From positions 9,176,001 to 9,240,000 of the forward strand of contig OX387612.1 in assembly GCA_947568835.1 (NCBI GenBank): a stretch of 64,000 nt of DNA, given 5' to 3'. Shown piece after piece: positions 33,701 to 48,700 of the stretch. A program made the translations under genes and the position numbers. The DNA comes from Protonemura montana. Lineage: Eukaryota; Arthropoda; Insecta; Plecoptera; Nemouridae. The notes under the pieces are model-generated. The model was not told the DNA's origin, made no database searches, and was given only the letters and a program-made list of their open reading frames with translations. The stretch's first letter is position 1. The number at the start of each line of letters is the position of its first letter.

Positions 33701-36700
33701 GTCTGTAAGGTCGTTGCCTCTTGTTTGTGATTGTTAATAGATCTACGATTACACCAGCGATTGAATATCGGGCGTTGTCCAACGACCCGTGCCCGAAAAT
33801 AAATGTATTTTCTCTTTTTATGCAAGAAAACTAGCGGGAAATGACGCTGGAAACTCCGCCCGAATCGGTTCTTGATTGACAGTGATAGAATACGCCCGAT
33901 TCGACATAGATTGTCGGAAGATGTTTAAATGAAGAGGTTTGCGTACTTTTAAGTTTAAACATCCTTCGAAATAGCGAAAACGAAAAAATATTTTGAGCGT
34001 GGATTCTTCTATGTGAATCCGTCCCCTGATTTTTGTCAGAAATCTAAATAATAATTCTATTGATATCAATTCGATGAGGTTTTTAACAACGCTAAGTGTT
34101 GAATATGTTTCAATTTTTTTTTATATATTTTTTTATTTCTAGGTTATGCGAAATCAATAGCGTTAACAATGCACATTTTTCCCTCAACTCTCGCCATGTA
34201 AAAAGTTAAGCCTGTTGTATCGGGAGCTTACTCAGGTCTATTGGAGTGGGAGCTTACTCAGGTCTATTGGAGTGGGAGCTTATTCAGGTCTATTGGAGTG
34301 GGAGCTTACTCAGTTCTATTGGAGTGGGAGCTTACTCAGGTCTATTGGAGTGGGAGCTTACTCAGGTCTATTGGAGTGGGAGCTTACTCAGGTCTATTGG
34401 AGTGGGAGCTTACTCAGGTCTATTGGAGTGGGAGCTTACTCAGGTCTATTGGAGTGGGAGCTTATTCAGGTCTATTGGAGTGGGAGCTTATTCAGGTCTA
34501 TTGTAGTGGGAGCTTACTCAGGTCTATTGGAGTGGGAGCTTACTCAGGTCTATTGGAGTGGGAGCTTACTCAGGTATATTGGAGTGGGAGCTTACTCAGG
34601 TCTATTGGAGTGGGAGCTTACTCGGGTATATTGGAGTGGGAGCTTACAGAGGTCTATTGGAGTGAGTGCTTACTCAGGTCTATTGGAGTGGAAGCTTACT
34701 CAGGTCTATTGGAGTGGGAGCTTACTCAGGTCTATTGGAGTGGAAGCTTACTCAGGTCTATATCTAGGTTTACTGAATACATCTAATCGACCAAACCACT
34801 TGTCCGATCGCGACGAAACAAAAACTAGGTGACTCATCACACTATTGCCAATAGATTGACGCTTTTCAAAATCAAAAATATTATTTTGTCTTATAGTTAC
34901 ACGCGTTGTAAAAGAGCCTGTTCAAGGCGTTTTTACGGTGTTTTTCGGAGTTTTCGAAGCAGCTGTGGATCCCAAATTTCTTCAATCTGTTGACAATATA
35001 TGTTAATACATAAAATAAACTCAAGCCAACCATTTTGAAAAGTTTCCCTTGTTAGTGGTGTAAAGTTTTTATATATACTTTTTTAAGAATGGATTTTGTG
35101 GAAAGTGTGCACTAAAAGAGATTGTTGTAGTTGCTGAAACTGATCTAACCAGCCCCAATTTAAGAAAAAAAAAAACGTCAAATTGTTCTCTGGATACCTC
35201 AGAAAAAAGATGGAGGCGAGACAACCACTTTAAGAAAGTTAATTTCATTTGAGAAATCTGATTTAAATTGCAAACGCTTGCAATGCGCGGGGTATTAGGA
35301 TCACTAATACCCTCTGAAAAATTGATGCCCAAACGGGGATTCAAACCCTGATCTCCACCTGTCGCGGGTGTTACTCTAACCAATTGAGCTACTTGGACAA
35401 GTAATTTTTGAGACGATTTTAATGTATTTGATTAGAATGACAGATCTCCAAAGAGTAGAACCAAGCGGCTGTGAATACTCACAGTCACTCTGATTCTAGT
35501 GACGCTATACCACGTCACAACCATTCAATCTCGAGTAACTCCAATTTAAAGTTGGATGCGTTTTTAATAAGTGAAATCTGATTTAAATTGCAAACGCTTG
35601 CAATGCCGCTATCACCATCGGGTGGCACCTACCGTCACCACATGCTACTAACTCGTTTACTCAGCAGTAAGTTTCCCCCTAACATTACATGAACTCAATG
35701 ATACGATAAATTCAAAGAACGAATCTGCAAACATCTCACCGAACCAATAATGAGACACTAGAAGTCATACGCGAACTGGCTCGAGTCGAGTCGCGATGAC
35801 CTTATTGTTAGAGTGTCAATTAGGGGCTGACATTTTAGCAGAAGTGACGTGCACTATGTACTCGTCGCTTGAAAGGGGAAATAGCTACTACCTTAGTCAT
35901 AAAAACAGGAGCTGTTATGATGGTGGGGAATCTAGGTCAGGTTGTGAGGAGATCGGATCGATTCTTGCTACGTGAGAAGGGGGATGATGGCAACAGGACC
36001 TCGGTCAATATGAACCTGGGTATTCACAGCCTCTGGGTTCTACATTATTATTATTTGTGGTGTTTAACGACGCACTGTTTTGACAACTGGCCCTGGGGCA
36101 CTGGTCTAATGGCGTCGGTGAATGAGTGGATGATGATGATGAACCTAACCTAGCCTAGAAGGGAGGAGGGGAAACCCGGTGCCGGCACGTAGCCTACTCC
36201 TGTTGAAGAGCACCAAGGGGACCACCAGCTTAAAATCCCTTCCGAAGGACGGTACAACTCGAACAGCAGGATTCCTTCACAAATCCATGCTGTCGAGAGG
36301 TTGATAAGCTAGGCGAGTGAAGTTGCTGTACTAACTTTCATCCCTCCAACCTCTCTCCCGAACAGAACTGGTCGTGTGTATAATGGTCACCCATTCAATT
36401 CCTGACTCAGCACAGCTGGGTTCTACAGTTGAGTTGGTAGGAAAAATTTCTACAGTTAAGTTCTAAAGTTAAGTAAAGTAAAGTTAAAGTTAAGTTAAGT
36501 TAAGTAAAGTTCTAAAAGTCTACAGAAAAGTTCTACAGTAGAGTTGGTAGGAAAAGTTGGTAGGAAGAGAGCCAATGTTAGTATTGAAATTACTGCTTAG
36601 TTACCGTGGCGAGAACCCGTGGTAACGGAGAATGATACCCGATGGCGTTTGCGGCCGTTTTTTATTTTTAGCTTACCTCTGCAATTACATAATTACCAAT

Positions 36701-39700
36701 GAAAATATCAATACATATATATCAATCGTTTAGGTTAGTATTTATAGAGACTGGGGCTTCGCCCTAGGCGCCCTCTGGGCTCGGCGTGGTAGTTATGACA
36801 GGGGACGAAGCCCACACACCAAACACTATTTGAAGTGTTTTGCATGCGATTTGTTTCGCACTAAATGAGTTATAAAAGTACAGTTAATCGCAAAATTGTA
36901 GTCGCTGTAAATTATATTTTGGTAACCCAAGAGTCGCCACGAGATTTTGATATTAATTATGATCAAAGATGAAAACAAAGATGATTTAAAAATAAAAAAT
37001 AGTAAAAATGTTGAAAAATGACTGAACTGCTTCACAAAAAAGGTCTCATTTCCAGACAAGCACCAAGTCCAATCTAACACCACTGGTTTCGAAAAGAATT
37101 CTAAAAAGGTAAACAAACGTCGCATTTCTCAAATTGCCGTAAATCCCCCCCCCCCCCCCTCCTTAAACCACCGGGTGGGAAACAATAACCACCGACTCCA
37201 AAAGCAAAAAGTGCCCAGAATTACTCTTCGGTCGTCAAGACCTCATTTACAGCCGTCAATTCCAACATATCGCAAAAAGTTTCGAAAGAACATTATTAAA
37301 CTGGAGGAAATTATCAAAATAAACTATTTGATTTTGTCAAAAATTGCCCCTCGGGTAAAGGAATCCTGACCACCAAGTGAAACCTCAATTTCAGCAAGCG
37401 AGTTTTGATTACATATTAAACACATAAAACAAAATAAATAAATAGAGGATCAGCAAATATAATTCAGTCGTTGAATTTCTCCCAAGGAACGTTGCCAGAC
37501 TGTGACTTGAATTACGAGTAGAAACGTCTTGGCAAACGTCTATTGGCAAATGTCAATAATTTGCAAGGAAATCACATATCGATGGTGATGTGGATGAAGC
37601 TCAAATCTCCAAAATATCAATTCAGAAAAAATGCATAAAAGTGTTTTAAAAATTAAGTAATGAAACCTTGTTAGTGAAACTCACTTGTGTAAACGTCAAC
37701 GAAAATCCCATAAATAATATTCTTATCAAAATAAAAAATAAAAAAATTATAATCTAAATTCAACGAAGATGTGAGGGTTTGTTACCTATTGAATAAAATC
37801 TAAGGGAGACGTGAGGTTTTGCCACAAAAATCAGCGATTTTTTCCCTAAATTTTTCATAAACAAATCCATTTTTTTTAAAAGTGCAGATATCAGGTTCTG
37901 CCACATTAGCATCGCTATGCCATTCGATATATCCGTGCCGTTTTTTGACTTGTAACCAGAATAAAATCTCTCTACGGCTGTCACTACAGTTCTTTGTGAA
38001 CGCCACGTTAATATCAAAGTTAAGTTTCGGATTTCATGGCATCTCGAAAAGGCGAAGAATGCCGGTGTATTTTTATAGGCCAAGCGATTGTCCGAACCAG
38101 TGACTTATAAGGTATTATTGACTCATTCTTACCTCGGCTTGCCTGTTTAAAGCACCGCTAGCAAAGCACAGGCAGGTTTGGTCGCTATGGAATATCTTTA
38201 TTTCTCTTGGGCCCATTCGGCTTTTATTAGATTACAGGTTATAGTGCATTTCAAAAACGGTAGATTCATCGATTCATGTATTTTTTAGAAGTCAATATTT
38301 AGCGTTGAAATGTGTTAGCTGGCAGAATTGATTAAGATTCGTTGTCGGATTGATTTATTTTATGCGTAAGAGTCACGTTTGAATCTCGACGTTAATTTAT
38401 TAATTTTTTCCAAAGAAAAAACTGCTATTTGCATGTTAAGATACAGATGGCAGAAAAAATACTAAAAATATTTAGCCAAACTATTACAAATTCTAAAATC
38501 TTTTAAAAACTCCCAACATTATTTTCAGTTCCTTCCATTGCACTTCTCTTCATTTCATTCCAATCTTTATCAGTTTTATTATAAAAAAAAAACAAAAAAA
38601 ACACAGTATTTGACAGTGTCGTTCTTCATAATTTGTATAACAACATTACCTTTATACCTTCAACCAACATTACCTTTATACCTTCAACCAACATTACCTT
38701 TATACCTTCAACCAACATGACCTTTATACCTTCAACCAACATTACCTTTATACCTTCAACCAACATTACCTTTATACCTTCAACCAACATTACCTTTATA
38801 CCTTCAACCAACATTACCTTTATACCTTCAACCAACATTACCTTCGACACCCAAACTTTTTTTCATTGATTCCTGTCTTTTTATTTAAATCTTTCCATCC
38901 ACTGCTTCCTTCCATAATTCTAAAGCAATTGCATCTTATAACCTCATTTACAGCCGTCAATTCCAACATATCGCAAAAAGTTTCGAAAGAACATTATTAA
39001 ACTGGAGGAAATTATCAAAATAAACTATTTGATTTTGTCAAAAATTGCCCCTCGGGTAAAGGAATCCTGACCACCAAGTGAAACCTCAATTTCAGCAAGC
39101 GAGTTTTGATTACATATTAAACACATAAAACAAAATAAATAAATAGAGGATCAGCAAATATAATTCAGTCGTTGAATTTCTCCCAAGGAACGTTGCCAGA
39201 CTGTGACTTGAATTACGAGTAGAAACGTCTTGGCAAACGTCTATTGGCAAATGTCAATAATTTGCAAGGAAATCACATATCGATGGTGATGTGGATGAAG
39301 CTCAAATCTCCAAAATATCAATTCAGAAAAAATGCATAAAAGTGTTTTAAAAATTAAGTAATGAAACCTTGTTAGTGAAACTCACTTGTGTAAACGTCAA
39401 CGAAAATCCCATAAATAATATTCTTATCAAAATAAAAAATAAAAAAATTATAATCTAAATTCAACGAAGATGTGAGGGTTTGTTACCTATTGAATAAAAT
39501 CTAAGGGAGACGTGAGGTTTTGCCACAAAAATCAGCGATTTTTTCCCTAAATTTTTCATAAACAAATCCATTTTTTTTAAAAGTGCAGATATCAGGTTCT
39601 GCCACATTAGCATCGCTATGCCATTCGATATATCCGTGCCGTTTTTTGACTTGTAACCAGAATAAAATCTCTCTACGGCTGTCACTACAGTTCTTTGTGA

Positions 39701-42700
39701 ACGCCACGTTAATATCAAAGTTAAGTTTCGGATTTCATGGCATCTCGAAAAGGCGAAGAATGCCGGTGTATTTTTATAGGCCAAGCGATTGTCCGAACCA
39801 GTGACTTATAAGGTATTATTGACTCATTCTTACCTCGGCTTGCCTGTTTAAAGCACCGCTAGCAAAGCACAGGCAGGTTTGGTCGCTATGGAATATCTTT
39901 ATTTCTCTTGGGCCCATTCGGCTTTTATTAGATTACAGGTTATAGTGCATTTCAAAAACGGTAGATTCATCGATTCATGTATTTTTTAGAAGTCAATATT
40001 TAGCGTTGAAATGTGTTAGCTGGCAGAATTGATTAAGATTCGTTGTCGGATTGATTTATTTTATGCGTAAGAGTCACGTTTGAATCTCGACGTTAATTTA
40101 TTAATTTTTTCCAAAGAAAAAACTGCTATTTGCATGTTAAGATACAGATGGCAGAAAAAATACTAAAAATATTTAGCCAAACTATTACAAATTCTAAAAT
40201 CTTTTAAAAACTCCCAACATTATTTTCAGTTCCTTCCATTGCACTTCTCTTCATTTCATTCCAATCTTTATCAGTTTTATTATAAAAAAAAAACAAAAAA
40301 AACACAGTATTTGACAGTGTCGTTCTTCATAATTTGTATAACAACATTACCTTTATACCTTCAACCAACATTACCTTTATACCTTCAACCAACATTACCT
40401 TTATACCTTCAACCAACATGACCTTTATACCTTCAACCAACATTACCTTTATACCTTCAACCAACATTACCTTTATACCTTCAACCAACATTACCTTTAT
40501 ACCTTCAACCAACATTACCTTTATACCTTCAACCAACATTACCTTCGACACCCAAACTTTTTTTCATTGATTCCTGTCTTTTTATTTAAATCTTTCCATC
40601 CACTGCTTCCTTCCATAATTCTAAAGCAATTGCATAATCTATCAAATTTTCTCTAACGATCGATACCCATCCTAATTCTTTCATCATTATTGAAGCAAGC
40701 AAAGGGGGTTAAAATTTAACCTTGGGAGAAGATCTCAATAATGTATTTTTTTAATAAGGTCACTTTCATCACTTACTTCACTAATGGCCGCTGCTAGCTC
40801 ATTAGGCTGATATTATATATGGCAGGTAAATGAGTTGGCAACACAGCTTAGATGGTCGAGTCGAGACGGGTTGAAATGTTGACACCTGACAAGATGGACA
40901 TGAATCGAACAAAGACCCTCCTGATGGGAAGGGGTGGGGGTAGGTACGTGAGTTGGCAACACAGCTTAGATGGTCGAGTCGAGACGGGTTGAAATGTTGA
41001 CACCTGACAAGATGGACATAAATCGAACAAAGACCCTCCTGATGGGAAAGGGTGGGGGTAGGTATGTGAGTTAGCAACACAGCTTAGATGGTCGAGTCGA
41101 GACGGGTTGAAATGTTGACACCTGACAAGATGGACATGAATCGAACAAAGACCCTCCTGATGGGAAGGGGTGGGGGTAGGTACTTGAGTTGGCAACACAG
41201 CTTAGATGGTCGAGTCGAGACGGGTTGAAATGTTGACACCTGACAAGATGGACATGAATCGAACAAAGACCCTCCTGATGGGAAGGGGTGGGGGTAGGTA
41301 CGTGAGTTGGCAACACAGCTTAGAAGGTCGAGTCGAGACGGGTTGAAATGTTGACACCTGACAAGATGGACATGAATCGAACAAAGACCCTCCTGATGGG
41401 AAGGGGTGGGGGTAGGTACGTGAGTTGGCAACACAGCTTAGATGGTCGAGTCGAGACGGGTTGAAATGTTGACACCTGACAAGATGGACATGAATCGAAC
41501 AAAGACCCTCCTGATGGGAAGGGGTGGGGGTAGGTACGTGAGTTGGCAACACAGCATTGATGGTCGAGTCGAGACGGGTTGAAATGTTGACACCTGACAA
41601 GATAAACACGGATCAAAACAAGGTACATTAGTTTTTGGGACGTACCATAATCTGTAAACGGTGTGTTTATTGCCCGTGAGAGTCGAGTTCGACTGAAATT
41701 GAATCGTGATTGCAATTTCTGCTCGTAAATTGTTTATTAATGCCCCTCTCGGCACGCGAGTGTGGTTTTAAATAATAAAAAAAACGTTTATTACCGTACA
41801 AATATATTTCACGGCAAACAAATTGATTGATTTTTTTATTTTATTTGAAAACCAGTAGATGGCGGTTGGTTAGGCATAGTCACGTTTCATGGCTTTCGTA
41901 CGCGTCGACTGTTATTAAATTTGCTGTAAAACAAAAAAAAATAATTTCATTAAGTTTCTGAAATTCAACGAATCGATGGTTAGATTTTCTAAATTTGGTT
42001 TTAGATGCAATTTGAGAACCGTTTTTAGCCGAAAGTGCCAAATAAAAAGCACGGGGGGATAAATATTAAATATTAAAAAAATTAATTAATAATAATTATA
42101 AATATTTATAAAATAGTACCTTTAAATTAGATATAAATGCGAACCATAAAAACAATAACGGGCTGAAATTCGGTAATCAACAGCGCAACTCAAAATTGCT
42201 TTCGCGAAGCCACACTAATTGGTATCTCATTAAAAATTGAACCCGAATGCCTTTCAACATCTGTAATTGAAACCCGTGTCAACAGGTAAATTTATGCCCG
42301 AGATACTTGTTAGATAAAAAGTAGCCAATCGCATGTCTCATTAGACGGTTCTAACACGTGTTTTGCATATCTAATACCGCTTACTGCCAAGGAACCGCCA
42401 ACTGACCCAGTGTTGAAGAAAGGGAAAGGACCCTCGGGGTATCATGCACCATGTCAACACCGAACATCATGTACCTGCCTATATTTCCAATACATACCTT
42501 CAATACATACCTCCAATACATACCTCCAATACATACCTTCAATACATACCTCCAATACATACCTTCAATACATACCTTCAATACATACCTCCAATACATA
42601 CCTCCAATACATACCTCCAATACATACCTCCAATACATACCTTCAATACATACCTCCAATACATACCTTCAATACATACCTTCAATACATACCTCCAATA

Positions 42701-45700
42701 CATACCTCCAATACATACCTCCAATACATACCTCCAATACATACCTCCAATACATACCTTCAATTGAATCGACTGAACGGTTTGACGTGTTGGAAACACC
42801 GGTTCTCGTGAGATCACCGAAGTTAAGCAACACTGCGCTGAGTCAGGTATTAAATGGGTGACCATTATACACATGACCAGTTCTGTTCGGGAGAGAGGTT
42901 GGAGGGATGAAAGTAAGTACAGCAACTTCATTCGCCTTGCTTATCAACCTCTCGACAGCATGGATTTGTGGAGGAATCCTGTTGTTCGAGTTGTACCGTC
43001 CTTCGGAAGGGACGTGAAGGGACGTGAAGAGCCTACTCCTGCTCTTCGACAGGAGTAGGCTACGTGCCGGCACCGGGTTTCCCCTCCTCCCTTCTAGGCT
43101 AGGTTAGGTTCATCATCATCCTCATCATCATCCACTCATTCACCGACGCCATTAGACCAGTGCCGCATGGCCAGACGTCAAAACAGTGCGTCGTTAAACA
43201 CCACAAATAATAATTCAATTGAATCGCTCAACTCTAAGACAGAGCCAGCTTACAACCTTTAAGAAACCCGATTATGTATTTGCTATCTGGTTGTTAACGG
43301 TTTTCTTTACGGTTTGGTTACAGAGATTTGTTTAGATTTCTTAACGAAAAGGTTTGGCGTTTTGGAAACACCGGTTCTCATGAGATCACCGAATTTATGC
43401 AACTTTGCGCGGTGTTGGATGGGTGACCACTATACATCTGTTTGGAAAAGAGGCTATAGGGATGAAAGTTAGTACAGCAACTTCACTAGCCTTGCTTATC
43501 AACCTCTGGACAGCATGGATTTGTGGAGGAATCCTGTTGTTCGCGTTGTACTGTCCTTCGGAAGGGACGTTAAGCTGGTGGTCCCCTTGGTGCTCTTCGA
43601 CAGAAGTAGGCTACGTGTCGGCACCGGGTTTCCTCTCCTCCCTCCTAGTTAGGTTAGGTTCATCATCATTCTCACACCTATCTACTCAATCACCGACGTC
43701 TTTAGACCAGTGCCACATGACCCGTTATCAAAACAGTGCGTCGTTAAACACAATAATAAATCAATTTGATTTCTCTATCTATTTTATGATCTTTTTCGAT
43801 TACAAATACGAGATTTTCATAAAATATAATCTTTTTTTTGACAGCCCCCGTATTGGTTGACTGAAAAATATTCTTCAATGCCTACTATTTGGATATGTGT
43901 AGGTATATGTTCTTCTACTTTCCTGCAAGCTATAAGCGATATTCAATATAATATCAGTATTATAATAATATAATAATATATATTCTACATGCAATTGAAT
44001 CAATAAAATCTAGGGCAAAAAATAAAATAGGTTATCTTGTCGATAACTCACAGATTGCCACGAATCGATTTAAGACTTGAAATGAAACAATATCGTTGTT
44101 GACTTACAAACCATTTAATGATTTCATGCTTTTTAGGAAAATTCGACTTCGTTTTTTTTTATCGGAAGTGCTGATATCTTTTTTCCGAGAGCTAACTTCG
44201 CATTGCACCTGGAAAGTTAGATGCTGTACATTTAAGTTTGTCAGGTAATTTTGTCCAGGTCTAATATTAACGAACGTTCACGTACGGTTTGTGATTATAA
44301 TTCTAGTCGAACATGTTGCATGTCGCATTATGCGGATGTGATTCCGTGCTGAAAGTTGATTTATAAACTTATCATCTCGATCGAAAAGCGAGAAGTGTAC
44401 CTGTTGAACATCGAACCAACCCTTATATCTCCCAAGTTATTTAGAGAAGTTTCTCGTTAGATCACCGAAATTAAGCAACACTGCGCTGAGTCAGGAATTG
44501 AATGGGTGACCATCATACACATGACCAGTTCTGTTCGGGAGAGAGGTTGGAGGGATGAAAGTTAGTACAGCAACTTCATTCGCCTTGATTATCAACCTCT
44601 CGACAGCATGGATTTGTGGAGGAATCCTGTTGTTCACGTTGTACCGTCCTTCGGAAGGTACGTTAAGCCGGTGGTCCCCTTGGTGCTCTTCGACATGAGT
44701 AGTCTACGTGCCGGCACCGGGTTTCCCCTCCTCCCTTCTAGGCTAGGTTAGGTTCATCATCATCCTCATCATCATCATCCACTCATTCACTGAGGCTATA
44801 AGACCAGTGCCGCATGGCCAGATTTTAAAACAGTGCGTCGTTAAACACCACAAATAAATAAATTTAGAGAAGTTGTTGATTTTGTTAAAAACGTACAAGA
44901 AACGTGGAGTTAATTGTTCTAAGCTGGTGACAGCTTTTTGGTGTAATATCGTTCGCAATGATTTCTTCACCGCGACAAAAATGGAGGATGCCGCTAGGTG
45001 GAGTCACCGTCTTTTATCCTAATTCTTTAACTCTTCGGCCTGGTTTTACCAATGCTACGAATGGTGTAAAATCAAAGAGTTGAGTGAGGTACTGTTTACT
45101 GCTAGGCGGAAACGACAAGACACGCGTTCATTGGAGCGAATCACGGTACGGTTGCCGGCTAGTAATTGTTCCTCTTCTTAAAGGTGGTGAGAAGGAAATG
45201 TCACATTTTATAACATCGTACCAAGTTTGATCGATTTCTGAAAGGTGACGGTTTTTTGGTCGGTTGATTTGACATGGAATGACCCATAAGCGCGATGACC
45301 AAAGCTAGACTGTAGCTAAAAATATTCTAAAACGAAGAGAGTAGAGCTGGGAGACATCACAAAAGTTCATATTACCTTCACCGAACTTGTTTGTCTGGTG
45401 ATTTGATTTGCAGATTCTTATGTAAGATGCTTCATATTTATATTTGCTCTTACTCACCAATGGTAGGTTCAGGTAGGTCTTAGAAACGACTTCACGCAAT
45501 CTTAACTGAGCATCAACAGCTGCCGCGCGGTTTCTCAATCCAGTGGGCAGAGATATAAAGAAAGATTCACGGTCAATGAGTTTATTATCGATTTGCAAAG
45601 ACAAACATTTCTTTTCATATCGCGCTACATCCTCTTATTTACCTGGCGTTACGTTAGATTACCTTCAACGTAGTCTTATATTCAAACAGTACATATGTAG

Positions 45701-48700
45701 TTCAATGGCTTGATGTTTCATTGCGTTTAACGACGCACTATTTTGACTACGGGCCTTGTGGCACTTGTCTTATGGCGTCGGAGGATGATGATGAACCTAG
45801 TCTCGATGGGAGGAGGGGAAACCCGGTGCCGGCACGTAGCCTACTCCTGTCTAAGAGCACCAAAACCACCGGCTTAACGTCCCTTTCGAAGGACGTTACA
45901 ACGAGAACAAGAGAATTCCTCCACAAATCCATGCTGTCGAGAGGTGGATAAGCAAGGCGAGTGAAGTTGCTGTTTTAACTTCATCCCTCCAACCTCTCTC
46001 CCGAACAGAACTGGCTATTTGTTTGATAATCACCCATCCGATACCTGATCCTACGCAGTGTTGCTTAACTTCGGTGATCTTATGAGACCGATGTTTCCAA
46101 CACGCCAACCGTTCGGTTAGGTATAGTTCAATGACAAATCAGATATGATTTTGTAGGGTTGGTTTATTTTGGTAGTTTTGTATGGCTGTGGAATAGCGTG
46201 CAATGAAATAATCATGCCCAATCGAGAAGCCTTGCAACACTTCGATGAAAATTTAATAAGCTACCAAGAAACATTACCTATGTGAACATGCGAGGCACTT
46301 TTGTTGATTTCGAAACTTTGTACTATTTGTTAAAAGTTTGATAATGTTGCTTATTTTTTTCTTTAGCTTTCAGTTTGTCATGAACTACGAACCGGATTTT
46401 CTGTGGTCCGTTAATTTGTTATTTGCTTGGCAACAGCCAATCAGATTATTATTGTTTTTTTTTGCTTTTAACGGTCTGTTAGTTACTTAACGGACCACTG
46501 TAAAACCGATTCTAAGGGCATTGTGAAATTAAAATTAAAAAGATAACGTACGGTTGAGATTCAAATAAGTATCAGATTGGCTATGATTATAAAAATATAT
46601 CTGCGACTGGCAGTTATCTTTAGAACTGGAGCTACTGATGTGTGACCGTCATACACATGACCAGTTCTGTTCGGGAGAGAGGTTGGAGGGATGAAAGTTA
46701 AGCAACACTGCGCTGAGTCAGGTATTGGATGGGTGACCATCATTCACATGACCAGTTCTGTTCGGGAGAGAGGTTGGAGGGAAGAAAGTTAGTACAGCAA
46801 CTTCACTCGCCTTGCTTATCAACCTCTCGACAGCATGGATTTGTGGAGGAATCCTGTTGTTCGCGTTGTACCGTCCTTCGGAAGGGACGTGAAGCCGGTG
46901 GTTTTGGTGCTCTTACACAGGAGTTGGCTACGTGCCGGCACCGGCTTTCCCCTTCTCCCTTCTATGCTGTTCATCAGTGATGATGTTCATCATCATCCAC
47001 ATCCACTCATTCACCGACGCCATCAGACCAGTGCCAAATGGCCAGATGTCAAAACTGTGCGTCGTTAAACATAATAATCAATCCGGCAATTTTATCTGTT
47101 TCTGGTAGTTATCTGTAAAACAGGAAATTTTATCTTTATTTTTGGAACTGGACCTACTCACAGACAGTTGCAAGCTTCGTATTACACCAAATTTTTTTCG
47201 TTATTTTGAATTTTGATCGGTTTTTTGATTGATCAACGCTTGAACGAGACAGAAGCCGAACTTGTCCGCGTCAAGGTCCTCGGATAGCTCGCCTCCACGA
47301 AGAATGTGGATGAATTCGCTCATCCGCAAGGGCGTACCAGTGTCGAATGATGATGCTGATGAAAGTAGGTGTGAAATGAGAGGGCAATGACGTCAGTTTG
47401 GTATTACATCATTGCATGGGATGACATCACATGCGCAACTCGTTTGGAGCTCGATGCAATTTTGAATTAGCATATTTTGCTTCGGGGGGATCTCGCGAAA
47501 CAGTGATTATAATACATCTGGGCGAGCAACGATGCTGTTTTCAAACAACGTTGTAGAGAGAAACTGGTTTCTTTGAGAAACGCTTCTTGAGTTCACTTCA
47601 AAATTTATAATTTCAAGATGGCTTTTGGTAAGTTTGTCTGCTTAGCTCGGTGAAGGGATCTTTTATGGGTATAAAACCCTACAGCATCGAGTTTATACGT
47701 ATAGTCAGAGAGCCAGCGCTAATGTTAAATTTTTTTGCCGCGACAGAAATGGACTACTAGGTCATTTCGAGGGTTAAAAAAAAAATCACCAGCATTTGAG
47801 AATGTATCTTTATTGTTTCTAACCTCAACGATAACTATTTATGTATCGATATTTGAAGTAGTTATTATTTGAATTTTGCTCGTTTTTTGAAGAGAACTGT
47901 CGCAAGCGCCTTCGGATGGCATCTACCATATCCACGCGTTAGCTCAGAAAAATGTTTAACTTTAACGCTAGTCCTCTGACCATATCTATAAACTATGGCA
48001 TGAAGCCGCCAAACCGACCTTTTCCCTTCCGTGGATCTCCCAAGAACCAATTGTTTCCTTTTCGGTGACTTTATGCGCTGTACCTTTAGTACTCAGTATT
48101 CAAATCGCCTTGCTCAAATCAGTATCACCGCTATCTTGCTATAGTCAACAACCCCACATGGAACCAAAGCAACTATTGTTTCACGATCCTGATTAAGATT
48201 GACACCCAAAGATAGCTACACACACCTAGGACCTGTCACATCACCGTGCCAGACGTGGGTAACATTTTTAATTGATAATTAATTATTCGCTTGACATCGC
48301 AGTTTTAATCCAGTATAGGTATACGGAGCACGTGATTCTGATTCTACAGCCTTGCATTTTTAAGTGTGTCTATAACAATGTATATGGATGCACATTTTAA
48401 TCTTGTCGGTAAATCGTTTGATTTGCTGATCTTGTATGCTGATATGGTAAGGTGTGATTCTCGATTAGGTAATCGTTATCTGCAAAAGTCTCGTCCAAGT
48501 TTAAGATTAGCTGTATTTGCGATCTTGGCAACATTTGCGTTCTGCCTCAGAAGTCAACGCATTTTCAAGCAAAATATTTAAATACCGTTCGCAGAATTTT
48601 ATACTTTTTTTGATTTAGTATTGTTAAATTTATAGATACAGTCAGGAGATCGGCGTTGAGGTTGAAATTTCTGCTGAACTAGCGAGACGGCAACTCGAAC

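Noticed and set aside
34215-34832. Overlapping frames of 181-205 codons with a repeating YWSGSL pattern
   Set aside because: Translation of the 26-bp satellite in several frames at once; all frames are open because the unit lacks stops.
37760-38103. 107-codon minus frame and 73-codon plus frame, repeated at 39461-39804
   Set aside because: Overlapping on opposite strands, no recognisable family, AT-rich; kept only as part of the tandem duplication.
40802-41755. Series of minus-strand frames of 81-135 codons
   Set aside because: Same peptide repeated every 118 bases in shifting frames: satellite translation.
42381-42931. Frames with repeated [14 protein letters not shown] peptides
   Set aside because: 13-bp satellite read in all frames.
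43405-43860. 151-codon frame
   Set aside because: Lies over a 5S-derived SINE; the same peptide pieces appear at every SINE copy.
47618-47628. ATG followed by GTAAGT as an alternative ankyrin first exon
   Set aside because: It would end in phase 1 while ankyrin exon 2 needs phase 0, and it encodes only three full codons.
47865-48050. 61-codon minus frame near the exon candidate
   Set aside because: No recognisable domain, no phase-compatible donor toward 47355 found; insufficient support.
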